Shown here: positions 15,901 through 24,119 of the stretch, in pieces
Layout: each line of letters opens with the position of its first letter
Numbering within the stretch: the first letter of the stretch is position 1
Origin: Acetofilamentum sp.
GTDB taxonomy: Bacteria > Bacteroidota > Bacteroidia > Bacteroidales > DTU049
Assembly (NCBI GenBank): GCA_020720525.1
Contig: DYON01000003.1
Span: forward strand, 8,257-41,053
DNA: 32,797 nucleotides
Direction of reading: 5' to 3'
The notes under the pieces: model-generated
The model's database searches: none
The model's input: the letters and a program-made list of their open reading frames with translations, nothing else
What the model was told of the DNA's origin: nothing
Translations under genes and position numbers: made by a program

Positions 15901-18900
15901 CATACCACTGAATGGTGTCGGCACTTGTTGCATTGAGTGTTGTTGAAGTTGCATATGGAATAGTTGCGTTAGTTACGCTAACTGTGCCTGGTGAATGCCG
16001 CGAAATTAAATTGAAATGAGCTGTATCGTTGAGCTGCAATGGATCGCCAGTTAATTCTAAGTAATAGGTAAAATGGAATAAACTGTCGATAGCACCAACT
16101 ATCATATTAACAGGAGTACTAAAAGTGAAAATAGCTGTATCGCCCGAAGGAATTATGTTAGGCACAGATTCAGAAACTGGAGTTTGACCATTTACAACAT
16201 AATATGCAGTAAGGTTTCCATTTATGGTGTCGGTACCATTGTTCAATATAGCAATACTGATTGGTTCAATGCCGAGGCTACATCCACCAGATGGAGTAAC
16301 ACCATACAAAAGAGCTGCCTCTTGCGCAGGCGCAGCGAATTCATCGGCTCCAATATCGGGAGTTGTTAAACTACGAATATCACTATCAATGTCATCGGTT
16401 ACAGATGCCAAAGGTGTTCCCTGATTATCTAAGGCAAGCGAAATGGAATGTAAATCGGTGTTAGAGAAAAATGAAGGGTAAACACTTACAGAGTTACTGT
16501 CTTTCAAAGTTGCGGCAACCCATGCAGATAGATTGGTTCTGTTAGCAGAATTATAATAACCAAGGTTCGTTCCAGTTGTGAACAGATTGTTGTAATCTGA
16601 TGTCAAACTTGTAGATGCGCTGTAAAAAGCATAACCACCACCATTGTTTGCAAATATATTATTGCGGAAATTGAAATTGTTGCTGTAATAATAATACATC
16701 GACCGACCATCGATTGTGCTTGTACTAAAACAGTTTACACTATTGTTGTAAATATTGTAATAGTTGCTGTAGTAAGCATACAAACCATAGGCTGTTGCTC
16801 CACCTCCAATGCTGATAAAATTATTGGCTATTTGTCCCTGAGTTGTAGCATCTCCATCGCAATAATACAAATAGAGCCCATAATACGTTGGATTGTTGAT
16901 TTTGTTTTTCTCAATGATCGAGTAATCACAGTAATTCAAGTAGAGTCCAGTAGAATAGGCGTATGTGGTGTTGGAATTTAGGTTATTTTCGCTAATTCTG
17001 AGATTTTTTTGGTTGTATGTGTAAATACCCGCAAAGTAGTAATTATTGAAATTGTTATTCTCAATCACGTTACCATTTTCCAATACAGTCGAAGATGTTC
17101 CATACATGTAAAGTGAATATGATCCATTGTTAAATGTGTTGTTTTTGATAACAATGTTGCTGTCGTTCGAAGAGCCAACATTATAAAAAAGGGCTTTATC
17201 AGATGAAGTGGATATGCTTACTGTGGGATTGGTGAAAATATTTCCTTCAAAAAGAATATTATTCGAATTGCCTTGTATAGAGACACATCTACTGTATGTC
17301 AATCCTTGGGCTAAGAATGTCATGTTTTTAAATTCCATGAATTTTGCACCTGCGAGACTTACAATGTAGTTCGAGCCAGAAGTAGTTGCAGAATCGCGCA
17401 AAACAACATCGGTAGCAATACCAGTGCTGCTTTGGAAAACAATACTAGCGTTGAGTCCATTGCCAGGGATTGCTCCACTAAAAGTCAACAAAGTATCGTA
17501 TGTACCCGAAGCAATTTCGAATATTGTTGTATCGCTGATACCACAGCTGTTGAGCTGAGCAATAACATCGGCAAAATATTGGAAATTTGTTCCGCCTGTT
17601 GGAACCAATGGGTCTATGGTATAAGTTCCAGATAGAACAGTGATACATGAAAAATAGGCTTCACTCAATGTATCGTTGATATTGTTGGGGTCAACTGAAT
17701 CGTTAGGCAGAGACGTCCAAACTGTTATGTTGTGTGTTCCAGCAGTTGGAAATGTTACTGTTCCGACAATAATATTCGATGAAATAGAATCTGGAAGCAA
17801 AGAGCCAGTAAAAGCAAAAGGTGTTTGAGCAACTCCATCTAGTTTCCACTCAATATTCGCTTTGGTGATTGTGTCGGTTCCATAATTCTTTATTTTCACT
17901 GTCATGTTGTATGGTGTTCCAACAACCGGCGCTGGCGATGTGGCTGGTTCAATTATAGCATACACTCCGGCATCTTCAGCTGCAGGAGTGTATTCGTCGG
18001 CTCCCATGTCGGGGCTGAAAAGGCTTCTAACCTGGTTGTCGATGTCATCAATAATTCCAACTGGAGCTCCTAAGTCGTTTAGAGCTGTCAATGTGGTGTG
18101 AAGATCTGTAGTTGATTGGAATTGAGGATTTATGCTCACCGAATTAGCATCCTGCGATGTCGCTGTTTGCCATGCTGATAAATCGGCACTGTTTGCTGAA
18201 TTATAATAGCCAAGGTTCGTTCCAGTTGTGAACAGATTGTTGTAATCTGATGTCAAACTTGTAGATGCGCTGTAAAAAGCATAACCACCTCCAGTGTTAG
18301 CAAATATATTGTTGTTTATTTTGCAATTGTTGGCGTAATAATAATAGAATGAGCTTCCTCCCGTTGTACTCGTACTGCTACAATTAATACTGTTGTGGTA
18401 GAAATTGAAATAGTTTGAATAATATGCATAAATACCGTAAGCAGTTGTTATTCCTCCAACGCTAATAAAGTTGTTCGAAATCGCACCTTGTGTAGTTGCA
18501 TCGCCATCTGAATAATTTAAATACAAGCCATAATACGTGGGTTGCACTATTTTATTTTTATTGATTTGAGCATAATCGCAATAGTTTAGACTCATTCCAA
18601 TTGTTGAAGCGTAGGTTGTGTTGGTAGATAAGATGTTTTTCTTTATTTGCAAGTTTTTCTGATAGTATGCATACAGACCTGAAGTATAATAATTTGAAAA
18701 TGTATTACCTTCAATAAGATTTCCGTTTTCCAGAGTTGTTGAATTAGTACCATACATATAAACACCATACGAACCGTTGGTAAATGTGTTGTTTATAATC
18801 ACAATGTTGCTATCAATCGACGCGCTGTAGTTGTGAATCAAAGCCATGTCGGTGCTGGTTGATGTTGCAACTGGTCCTTTTATGATATTTCCTTCAATCA

Positions 18901-21085
18901 AAATGTTGTTCGAATTGTTTCTGAGGGAAAAACATTTGCCGTAAGTAGAACTTAACGACTGAAAAGTCATATTGCGGAAAGCAAGGAATTTAGCGCCATT
19001 AATGTCAATGATGTAGTTGTTGCCCGTACTTGCTGCATTGTTGCGCAAGGTTACGTCGCTTGCATTTCCCGATGCAGATTGGAATGTTACGGGTGCTGAT
19101 ATTCCAATGCCAGGAATTGTTGCAGGGAACGATAACAAGGTGTCATAAATACCACTTGCAATCTGAAATACTGTGGTATCACTAACTCCACAATTTTTTA
19201 ATACATTCATAGCATCAGTAAAGCCTTGAAAGTTAGTTCCTCCTGTTGGAGTTATTGGGTCTATAGTGTAATTGCCAGCTAAAACCGATGTGCATGCAAA
19301 ATAGCTCTTACTTGTAGTGTCATTCAATGGTTGTTCATCTACAAAACCATCTGGATTGCTTGTCCATACTTTAATATTGTTGGAACCAGTGTTTATAAAT
19401 GTTACAGAGCCAATGTTGATTTCATTCGAAATCTGGTCTTGAAGCAACATTCCTGTCCAAGCGTATGGAGTTTGTGCTATGCCATTGAGCTCCCAATTTA
19501 TGGTAATGCCAGTAAGTGTATCGGAGCCAATATTCCTAATCTTCACCTTTGTGTTGTAAGGTGTTCCAACAATTGGAATAGGACTACTAAAAGGCTCAGT
19601 AATTTGTATTGCTGCTGCATCGTGTACAGTATTGCTGGGTTGAAATGCAATTTTCAAATTGGGCCTTGTTGTAGTGAGAGTTCCAGTTGATGATGGAAAA
19701 ACACTGGAGTATGTATTGCTATACACATATTTAGCTTTATTTGCTACTGGAGTAGCTGTATATTTGAAAGTAGGATACCCTGAAGAGTAACTTCCATCTC
19801 GATTTATCCAATAAATAAGTAAATGACCTAAACCACTATAATAAAAAGAGGTAGTTGGAATAAATTTGAACCAACCTGTTCCGTTCCAAGTAACATTGCC
19901 AGCAAAAAAAGTGGTCATGCTTGTACTATCGGGCATAACTCCGCTGGCAAATGTTGAGTCTGCCACAATGGCTATCATCATTCGTTGATTGGTCATAATA
20001 TAGTTTGAAACACTATTGCCAATTTGGAAAAATAAGGAATCAATAATGCCTGATGTCCCAATTTCGGAAGCGGTGTAAACCTGAGCACTCCAACCATAAT
20101 TGTAATATCCATAGCATGGCAGGTAATACTCTGTGCTTGTTCCCGTTCCAATAATTACAACAGGAGCTGGCTGTTTAGTATAAAACCATTTGGTCGTTGT
20201 ACTTCCAATATTGGAAGCTGCCGAAGCATCTTTTGCGACAATAAAATAATCAATATGCATATTGTATGCTTGAGCAGGAATAAATGTGCTAAAGGTATCG
20301 GCTGCGAGAACTGTCATGCCAATAGTGTCGTTTAAACCACCATTTAGTGAATATACTACATAAGCTGTGTCAATTCCAGATAAATCGCTTATTTTTGCTT
20401 TTACTTGAAATGGACCTGTGGCATAAACTGTGTCTTGCCAAATTGTAGGAATTTGAGTAATAGTCGGTGGAGTAAGTTCGGATGGAGCAATGGTAACTTT
20501 AATATCGTCGAGAAACCAACCAACGCGCTGGTTTGAGCCGTTGTTGTTGCCATCGCTTAGCTTGAAGCGAATAATCACACTCGCCAGATTGCCCAAAACA
20601 GCACCAAGGTCGAATTGTTCCGTCTTCCACCACGTGTTGGTTGGAACAACAGCTGCAACTCCTGCTTGCCAATCGGCAGAATAGCTTTGTTCGGTAAATT
20701 TCGAACTTGTATAGCCACCGCTACCTAAATAATACGTTGCTGCAATGGCTGTCCATGTACCTCCTCCATCGGTGGAGTATTCAATCTGAGCAGCATCGAA
20801 AAATTCAATTTTACATATTTGTTTGAACTCAAGCAAAACACTAGAGTTGCCCAAAGTACTAAATGCATTCGATGTTAAGTACGAAGTAGATGATAATCCA
20901 ACATAGCAACTGTCGGAATATGAACCCGAAACATGCACTCGAGAATTGATGCCCCAAGTTGGAGTTCCACTGGCGGTGAATTCGTAAGGTCCTGATTCGA
21001 AGTCTTCGTTGAAAACAATAGTCTGTGCAGCTACTGTTCCCGTCAACAGAAAGGCTGCAAAAGCAAACAGAAAAAGATTTTTCAT
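12980..21085 (-). CDS. Giant T9SS-secreted multidomain protein with duplicated beta-helix modules
   Basis: 2701 residues from the ATG at 21085 (MKNLFLFAFAAFLLTGTVAAQ signal peptide); the ORF track adds 16 residues that cross the promoter. Order seen: a MAM/jelly-roll-like domain (about 25-215, FNEDFESGP), an Ig-like domain, a beta domain with EYYLPCYGYYNYGW, then two tandem 550-residue modules (about 487-1036 and 1037-1586). Each module has a CARDB-like segment (VGTPYN, VKIRNIGSDT) and a right-handed beta-helix rich in Asn/Tyr/Ser (EGNTFSNYY, GLYAYYQKN). After these come CHU_C-type Ig (about 1695), another jelly roll (about 1765), CARDB repeats near 1957, 2218 and 2502, a GEVED domain (FAEPGEVVFGG, about 2148), and a T9SS tail (MQNIPNPTSAQTEISFTL to RRLSVIR). 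Likely a surface adhesin or polymer-binding protein; no catalytic site was recognised. Confidence 0.9.
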   Translation of the reverse strand: MKNLFLFAFAAFLLTGTVAAQTIVFNEDFESGPYEFTASGTPTWGINSRVHVSGSYSDSCYVGLSSTSYLTSNAFSTLGNSSVLLEFKQICKIEFFDAAQIEYSTDGGGTWTAIAATYYLGSGGYTSSKFTEQSYSADWQAGVAAVVPTNTWWKTEQFDLGAVLGNLASVIIRFKLSDGNNNGSNQRVGWFLDDIKVTIAPSELTPPTITQIPTIWQDTVYATGPFQVKAKISDLSGIDTAYVVYSLNGGLNDTIGMTVLAADTFSTFIPAQAYNMHIDYFIVAKDASAASNIGSTTTKWFYTKQPAPVVIIGTGTSTEYYLPCYGYYNYGWSAQVYTASEIGTSGIIDSLFFQIGNSVSNYIMTNQRMMIAIVADSTFASGVMPDSTSMTTFFAGNVTWNGTGWFKFIPTTSFYYSGLGHLLIYWINRDGSYSSGYPTFKYTATPVANKAKYVYSNTYSSVFPSSTGTLTTTRPNLKIAFQPSNTVHDAAAIQITEPFSSPIPIVGTPYNTKVKIRNIGSDTLTGITINWELNGIAQTPYAWTGMLLQDQISNEINIGSVTFINTGSNNIKVWTSNPDGFVDEQPLNDTTSKSYFACTSVLAGNYTIDPITPTGGTNFQGFTDAMNVLKNCGVSDTTVFQIASGIYDTLLSFPATIPGIGISAPVTFQSASGNASDVTLRNNAASTGNNYIIDINGAKFLAFRNMTFQSLSSTYGKCFSLRNNSNNILIEGNIIKGPVATSTSTDMALIHNYSASIDSNIVIINNTFTNGSYGVYMYGTNSTTLENGNLIEGNTFSNYYTSGLYAYYQKNLQIKKNILSTNTTYASTIGMSLNYCDYAQINKNKIVQPTYYGLYLNYSDGDATTQGAISNNFISVGGITTAYGIYAYYSNYFNFYHNSINCSSTSTTGGSSFYYYYANNCKINNNIFANTGGGYAFYSASTSLTSDYNNLFTTGTNLGYYNSANSADLSAWQTATSQDANSVSINPQFQSTTDLHTTLTALNDLGAPVGIIDDIDNQVRSLFSPDMGADEYTPAAEDAGVYAIIEPATSPAPVVGTPYNMTVKIKNYGTDTITKANIEWKLDGVAQTPFAFTGSLLPDSISSNIIVGTVTFPTAGTHNITVWTSLPNDSVDPNNINDTLSEAYFSCITVLSGTYTIDPLVPTGGTNFQYFADVIAQLNSCGISDTTIFEIASGTYDTLLTFSGAIPGNGLNASIVFQSSTGIATDVVLRDSATTSGSNYIVSLAGAKFMEFKNMTFLAQGLTYSRCVSIQGNSNNILFEGNIFTNPTVSISTSSDKALFYNVGSSNDSNIVIKNNTFNNGSYSLYMYGTSSTVLENGNVIENNNFNNYYFAGIYTYNQKNLRISENNLNSNTTYAYSTGLYLNYCDYSIIEKNKINNPTYYGLYLYYCDGDATTQGQIANNFISIGGGATAYGLYAYYSNYYNIYNNSVNCFSTSTIDGRSMYYYYSNNFNFRNNIFANNGGGYAFYSASTSLTSDYNNLFTTGTNLGYYNSANRTNLSAWVAATLKDSNSVSVYPSFFSNTDLHSISLALDNQGTPLASVTDDIDSDIRSLTTPDIGADEFAAPAQEAALLYGVTPSGGCSLGIEPISIAILNNGTDTINGNLTAYYVVNGQTPVSESVPNIIPSGDTAIFTFSTPVNMIVGAIDSLFHFTYYLELTGDPLQLNDTAHFNLISRHSPGTVSVTNATIPYATSTTLNATSADTIQWYADATLTTLLQTGSSFTTPVLFDTTIYYVASTSELEYNYTFDTDLQGWTATTPCVSYTTYNWTWASDAGAGTAYMEDPDYESSAALFSPVLSVFGDSIDLSFRHRYDTENCCDRGLVAYRIDGGSWTHFTPTTGVYPGTASLTIDPVLASCTYGPTVGTFGGTATTYFVSSGKIPLNGGTQLEIAFAFSSDGSVAGTGWYIDEVNLYKTGCPGPVVEDTVFITGTPPEDVGVIAIDDPNSGIDLSNHESVTVRVINFGTATQSNIPVNYSINGGAAVSEVIPGPINPGDTAIYTFTTSANLLAYNTYSFAAYTTLSSDNILINDTAYKSVTNSPLVYCTSAATYTADEDLGNVTFAGINNTSPSPHNGTYTNYSVSVAPGNIAPGGTYPISVTIVDDAASYYTGYCEVYIDYNQDGTFAEPGEVVFGGSYPALASATITGTVIVPSTVTIGNTRMRVVVTENGTASSVLPCGTYNYGETEDYTITIAPVLHNDAGVIAITEPDYIQSESSLIPVIVNVKNFGSDTIYSIPIEYTHNSNPVVTYTWTGTLFPDNTTSVTLPDLTVAAGLNDICVKTVLLLDSNTFNDEKCSQFYGLPPFTMFEDDIEDGTILYTDAPALWQHGKPTASVINTAHSPDSAWATILAGNYPNSASGFIYTPTMSFFGINDAYLTFYYWIHAQENLDGGYVQYSTNNGTTWASLGGINDPEGYNWFDSYASTTPGWTKNTGGWTPAFIKLDAVAGFSSVKFRFGFKSNSTTTYNGFAIDDIKILAPNVAIDAGIVDVITPTGTTQTGVQTSVQVRIKNFGTDTLNSIPLAYRLNTGYPPQNGTWTGTLLPDSTATFTFTQTYSGPAIDYTLCAYTLLSGDPYKTNDTTCVDLTLVGIEDMTQNGVVLMQNIPNPTSAQTEISFTLPEPGNCVITLRNTLGEQILSTQMSGQTGKNTFNFDASNLEQGIYFYTLEYKEVVLTRRLSVIR
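16326..19625 (-). repeat. Tandem duplication of a 550-codon module inside the giant T9SS gene
   Basis: Module A (about 17976-19625) and module B (about 16326-17975) align at a constant offset of 1650 bp with no net indel. Protein identity is high (for example ENGN, TYYGLYL, DGDATTQG, SLTSDYNNLF) while most DNA has diverged. One block, 16561-16639 versus 18211-18289, is identical over 79 bp. Confidence 0.85.
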
Positions 21086-21117
21086 CTTAAATTGATTATT
21101 TATTAATTTTTGTGAAA

Positions 21118-21125
21118 CAAAGATA
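21118..21125 (-). promoter_or_regulatory. -7 box for the giant T9SS gene
   Basis: On the minus strand this reads TATCTTTG, an exact TAnnTTTG match, about 32 nt before the ATG at 21085. It shows that the earlier ORF-track start at 21133 is not used. Confidence 0.5.
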
Positions 21126-21233
21126 CACAACATTAGACAATTAAACGTTACAAACGTTGTTTTATGTTTTACTATTTTTTAAAAAAAACGACATAGCAGG
21201 TTAAATATCTCTTCAAAATGACATTATTCGTTG

Positions 21234-21241
21234 TATTTTTG
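21234..21241 (+). promoter_or_regulatory. -7 box for rel/spoT
   Basis: TATTTTTG matches TAnnTTTG and its last base is the G of the GTG chosen by the ORF track. Transcription should begin near 21247, so the ATG at 21256 is the more likely start. No -33 TTG is evident. Confidence 0.5.
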
Positions 21242-21255
21242 TGCAAAATATTTTG

Positions 21256-23478
21256 ATGGAATTCGGACTCACCGATATGGAAAAAAAGGAACTGCTTAAG
21301 AGGTATAGAATGCTTCTTAAAGTATGTAAACCTGTTACCGATGCTAAAGACAAACGCCTAATTCGTAAAGCTTTCAATCTGGCAGCCGAAGCACATAAGG
21401 GTATGCGTCGTCGAAGTGGCGAACCCTACATTTTCCATCCTGTGGAGGTTTCAATTATTGCTGCAGGTGAAATTGGTCTTGGTACAACTTCAATTATTTG
21501 CGCTCTTTTGCACGATGTGGTCGAAGATACCGATTATACTCTCGAAGATATCAGTGGTATGTTTGGACCCAAAGTGGCTTCCATTATTGATGGTCTCACA
21601 AAAATTGCTGGAATTGTAAACAATTCTGAATTGGGACCTTCGTTGCAGGCCGAGAACTTTCGCAAAATTCTTCTCACAATGGCAGAAGATGTGCGGGTGA
21701 TTTTGATTAAACTTGCCGACCGCCTTCACAATATGCGTACGCTTGAACACATGCCTCCCGATAAGCGCCTCAAAATCTCATCCGAAACTTCGTTCCTTTT
21801 TGCTCCATTGGCTCACAGGCTTGGCTTGTATGCTGTAAAAAGCGAAATGGAAGATTTGGTTCTTAAATACACCGAGCCCGAAGTATTTGAGAGTATCACG
21901 AAAAAATTGATTGAAACCGATGAAGATCGTCGGAAATTTATTCAGCAATTTATCAAGCCTGTCGAAGACCAACTTCGTAGGGCAGATCTCAATTTCACAA
22001 TTCTTGGTCGAACCAAAAGCATCAATTCTATTTGGAATAAAATGCTGAAGAAGAAAATTCCTTTCGAAGAGGTTTACGACATTTTTGCAATTCGAGTTAT
22101 TATTAATTCTGAATCCGAAAACGAGAGAATCGATTGCTGGAAAGCCTACTCGGTTGTTACACAAGTATATACGCCAAACCCAGAGCGATTGCGCGATTGG
22201 ATTTCGGTTCCCAAAGGAAATGGATACGAAGCATTGCACACAACTGTGATGAGCGATGCTGGAAAATGGGTCGAAATTCAAATTCGCTCGGTGCGAATGA
22301 ACGAAGTGGCCGAAAAAGGCTACGCAGCACACTGGAAATACAAAGAAGATCGCGATGGCATCGAAAATTCGCTCGACGATTGGTTGAAAAAAATTAGAGA
22401 GCTTTTGCAACGCCCCGAAGCCAATGCACTCGATTTTCTCGACGATTTCAAACTTACGCTTTTTACCGACGAAATATTTGTTTTTACTCGCACTGGCGAA
22501 ATGCGCAATTTGCCGAAAGATAGTACGGTAATCGATTTTGCATACAGCATTCACACTGGGTTGGGAAATAAATGTATTGGTGCCAAAGTGAACCATAAGT
22601 TGGTTCCTCTAAACCATGTTCTCAAAAGCGGCGATCAAGTTGAAGTGCTTTCGAGCGAAAAACAAGCGCCAAAAGAAGAATGGCTCCAAAATGCAGTTAC
22701 CGCAAAAGCCAAATCGCAAATAAAACAGGCAATCAAAGAAGACCGCCGAAAAGCAATTGAAAGAGGCCGCGAAATTGTGTTGCGCATGTTTGGTCAAGTG
22801 AAGCTAAGCCCCGAAGATGTTGTTTTGACCGAATTTGCTCGCTACACAGGGAGCCTTACCATCAATGAACTGTATTTCGAAGCTTCAAAAGGCAAAATCG
22901 ACATTAAAACAGTTAAGTCTTTCGCCACTGTTCACGATCGGTCGGGTTGGCTTCAGTATTTAAGAAAGCCTTTCCTTCGCGGAAAAGGCGGAGCTGCCAG
23001 CACCAATGAATCGAAAAAAGCGACTCCTCGACGAAAAACGCTCGATTTAAACACCGATAACAAAATTTCGTACATAATTGCCGATTGTTGCAATCCAATT
23101 CCTGGCGACGAAGTTGTTGGTTTTGTGGTGTCGGAAAATACACTCGAAATTCATCGCGCCAATTGCAGCAATGCTATCCGAATCAATGCTCGCTACGGCG
23201 ATCGAATTAAAAAGGTGCAATGGAATTCGGCCAGCGACATTGTTTTTAAAACTGGGATTCAAATTTCGGGAATTGATAAAATTGGTATTCTCAGCGATAT
23301 TAGTCGCATTTTGTCCGAAGAAAATCAGCTCAATATCAGTTCGATTTACCTCGAAAGCAAAGGCGAGACTTTTGAGGGCAAAATTACTTTGTTTGTCAAC
23401 GACACCGATCACATCAAAAATCTTATTTCGCAATTGCGAAAAGTGGAGGGGGTAGAAAGAGTATTTAGAATGCGATAA
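21256..23478 (+). CDS. Bifunctional (p)ppGpp synthetase/hydrolase (Rel/SpoT)
   Basis: Makes and breaks the stringent-response alarmone (p)ppGpp. 740 residues from the ATG at 21256. Order: HD hydrolase domain with H61, HDVVEDTD at 86-93 and KLADRLHNMRTL, so hydrolysis should be active; synthetase domain with YDIFAIRVI, RLRD at 311-314, PKGNGYEALHTTV and WVEIQIRSVRM; TGS domain (DEIFVFTRTGEMRNLPKDST); a conserved Cys-containing region (IADCCNPIPGDEVVG); and a C-terminal ACT domain (ISGIDKIGILSDISRIL). The motif before the G-loop is RXKD-like with Arg for Lys, unlike the EXDD of monofunctional RelA. Followed by fur and purA, an order I recall from other Bacteroidetes. Confidence 0.95.
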   Translation: MEFGLTDMEKKELLKRYRMLLKVCKPVTDAKDKRLIRKAFNLAAEAHKGMRRRSGEPYIFHPVEVSIIAAGEIGLGTTSIICALLHDVVEDTDYTLEDISGMFGPKVASIIDGLTKIAGIVNNSELGPSLQAENFRKILLTMAEDVRVILIKLADRLHNMRTLEHMPPDKRLKISSETSFLFAPLAHRLGLYAVKSEMEDLVLKYTEPEVFESITKKLIETDEDRRKFIQQFIKPVEDQLRRADLNFTILGRTKSINSIWNKMLKKKIPFEEVYDIFAIRVIINSESENERIDCWKAYSVVTQVYTPNPERLRDWISVPKGNGYEALHTTVMSDAGKWVEIQIRSVRMNEVAEKGYAAHWKYKEDRDGIENSLDDWLKKIRELLQRPEANALDFLDDFKLTLFTDEIFVFTRTGEMRNLPKDSTVIDFAYSIHTGLGNKCIGAKVNHKLVPLNHVLKSGDQVEVLSSEKQAPKEEWLQNAVTAKAKSQIKQAIKEDRRKAIERGREIVLRMFGQVKLSPEDVVLTEFARYTGSLTINELYFEASKGKIDIKTVKSFATVHDRSGWLQYLRKPFLRGKGGAASTNESKKATPRRKTLDLNTDNKISYIIADCCNPIPGDEVVGFVVSENTLEIHRANCSNAIRINARYGDRIKKVQWNSASDIVFKTGIQISGIDKIGILSDISRILSEENQLNISSIYLESKGETFEGKITLFVNDTDHIKNLISQLRKVEGVERVFRMR

Positions 23479-23547
23479 AACTCTTCAATCCTTTTTTAAA
23501 TGCGTATTTAGAATGTGGCTTATCGGTTTCAATTAATTATTTATACT

Positions 23548-23572
23548 AAATAAGAATAATTTCTTATTTTTA
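23548..23572 (+). promoter_or_regulatory. Palindrome over the promoter of the Fur-family gene, candidate autoregulatory operator
   Basis: AAATAAGAA and TTCTTATTT form perfect 9-bp arms around a 4-nt centre (23548-23569). The right arm overlaps a near -7 box TATTTTTA (23565-23572), about 16 nt before the ATG. Fur-family proteins bind AT-rich inverted repeats as dimers and often repress their own gene, which makes this a reasonable site. Confidence 0.45.
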
Positions 23573-23588
23573 CGGAAATTTTTCAGAC

Positions 23589-24077
23589 ATGGATGAAGAT
23601 TCGACAACTCGGGACAAAGTTGACAAATACGATTCAGTGAGGCAGATATTCACCGAGTATCTTGAACGCACAAGTCATCGCAAAACTCCTGAGCGATTTA
23701 CAATTTTGAAGGAAATTTATACACATATAGGTCATTTCGATATTGAATCGTTGTACATAAGAATGAAAAACAATAAGTATAGGGTGAGTCGAGCTACTTT
23801 GTACAACACCATGGATCTTTTGCTCGAAAGCGGCTTGGTTGTGAAGCATCAGTTTGGACAGAATTGTGCTCAATACGAGAAAAGCTATCGATTTCAGCAA
23901 CACGATCATGCTATATGCACTCAATGCAAAAAAGTTATGGAATTTTGCGACCCTCGCATCCATGAAATCGAAAAATCGCTTGGCGAGTCGTTCAACTTTG
24001 CTGTTTCGTCGCACTCGCTTGTTTTTTATGGGCTTTGCGAAGAATGCAGCAAAAACTTGAAAAAAAGCAACGGGTAG
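23589..24077 (+). CDS. Fur-family metal- or peroxide-responsive transcription regulator
   Basis: 162 residues. The N-terminal winged helix is typical: [25 protein letters not shown] and the recognition helix [20 protein letters not shown]. The C-terminal dimer and metal domain has [15 protein letters not shown] and a second pair, LCEECSK, giving the two CxxC motifs that hold structural zinc. About 17 residues of charged N-terminal extension precede the domain. Whether it senses iron, zinc or peroxide cannot be decided from the residues alone. It lies 110 bp after rel/spoT and 42 bp before purA, each with its own -7 box, so separate transcription is likely. Confidence 0.92.
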   Translation: MDEDSTTRDKVDKYDSVRQIFTEYLERTSHRKTPERFTILKEIYTHIGHFDIESLYIRMKNNKYRVSRATLYNTMDLLLESGLVVKHQFGQNCAQYEKSYRFQQHDHAICTQCKKVMEFCDPRIHEIEKSLGESFNFAVSSHSLVFYGLCEECSKNLKKSNG

Positions 24078-24091
24078 AAAGCATTATTTTG

Positions 24092-24099
24092 TAGTTTTG
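24092..24099 (+). promoter_or_regulatory. -7 box for the purA operon
   Basis: TAGTTTTG matches TAnnTTTG and lies 20 nt before the purA ATG. No -33 TTG is found at the usual spacing. Confidence 0.45.
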
Positions 24100-24119
24100 T
24101 CACTCTGATTTAAAACAAT

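Noticed and set aside
21241-21255. GTG start for rel/spoT given by the ORF track
   Set aside because: The GTG overlaps the last base of an exact -7 box and so would lie upstream of the transcript start; the ATG at 21256 fits better.
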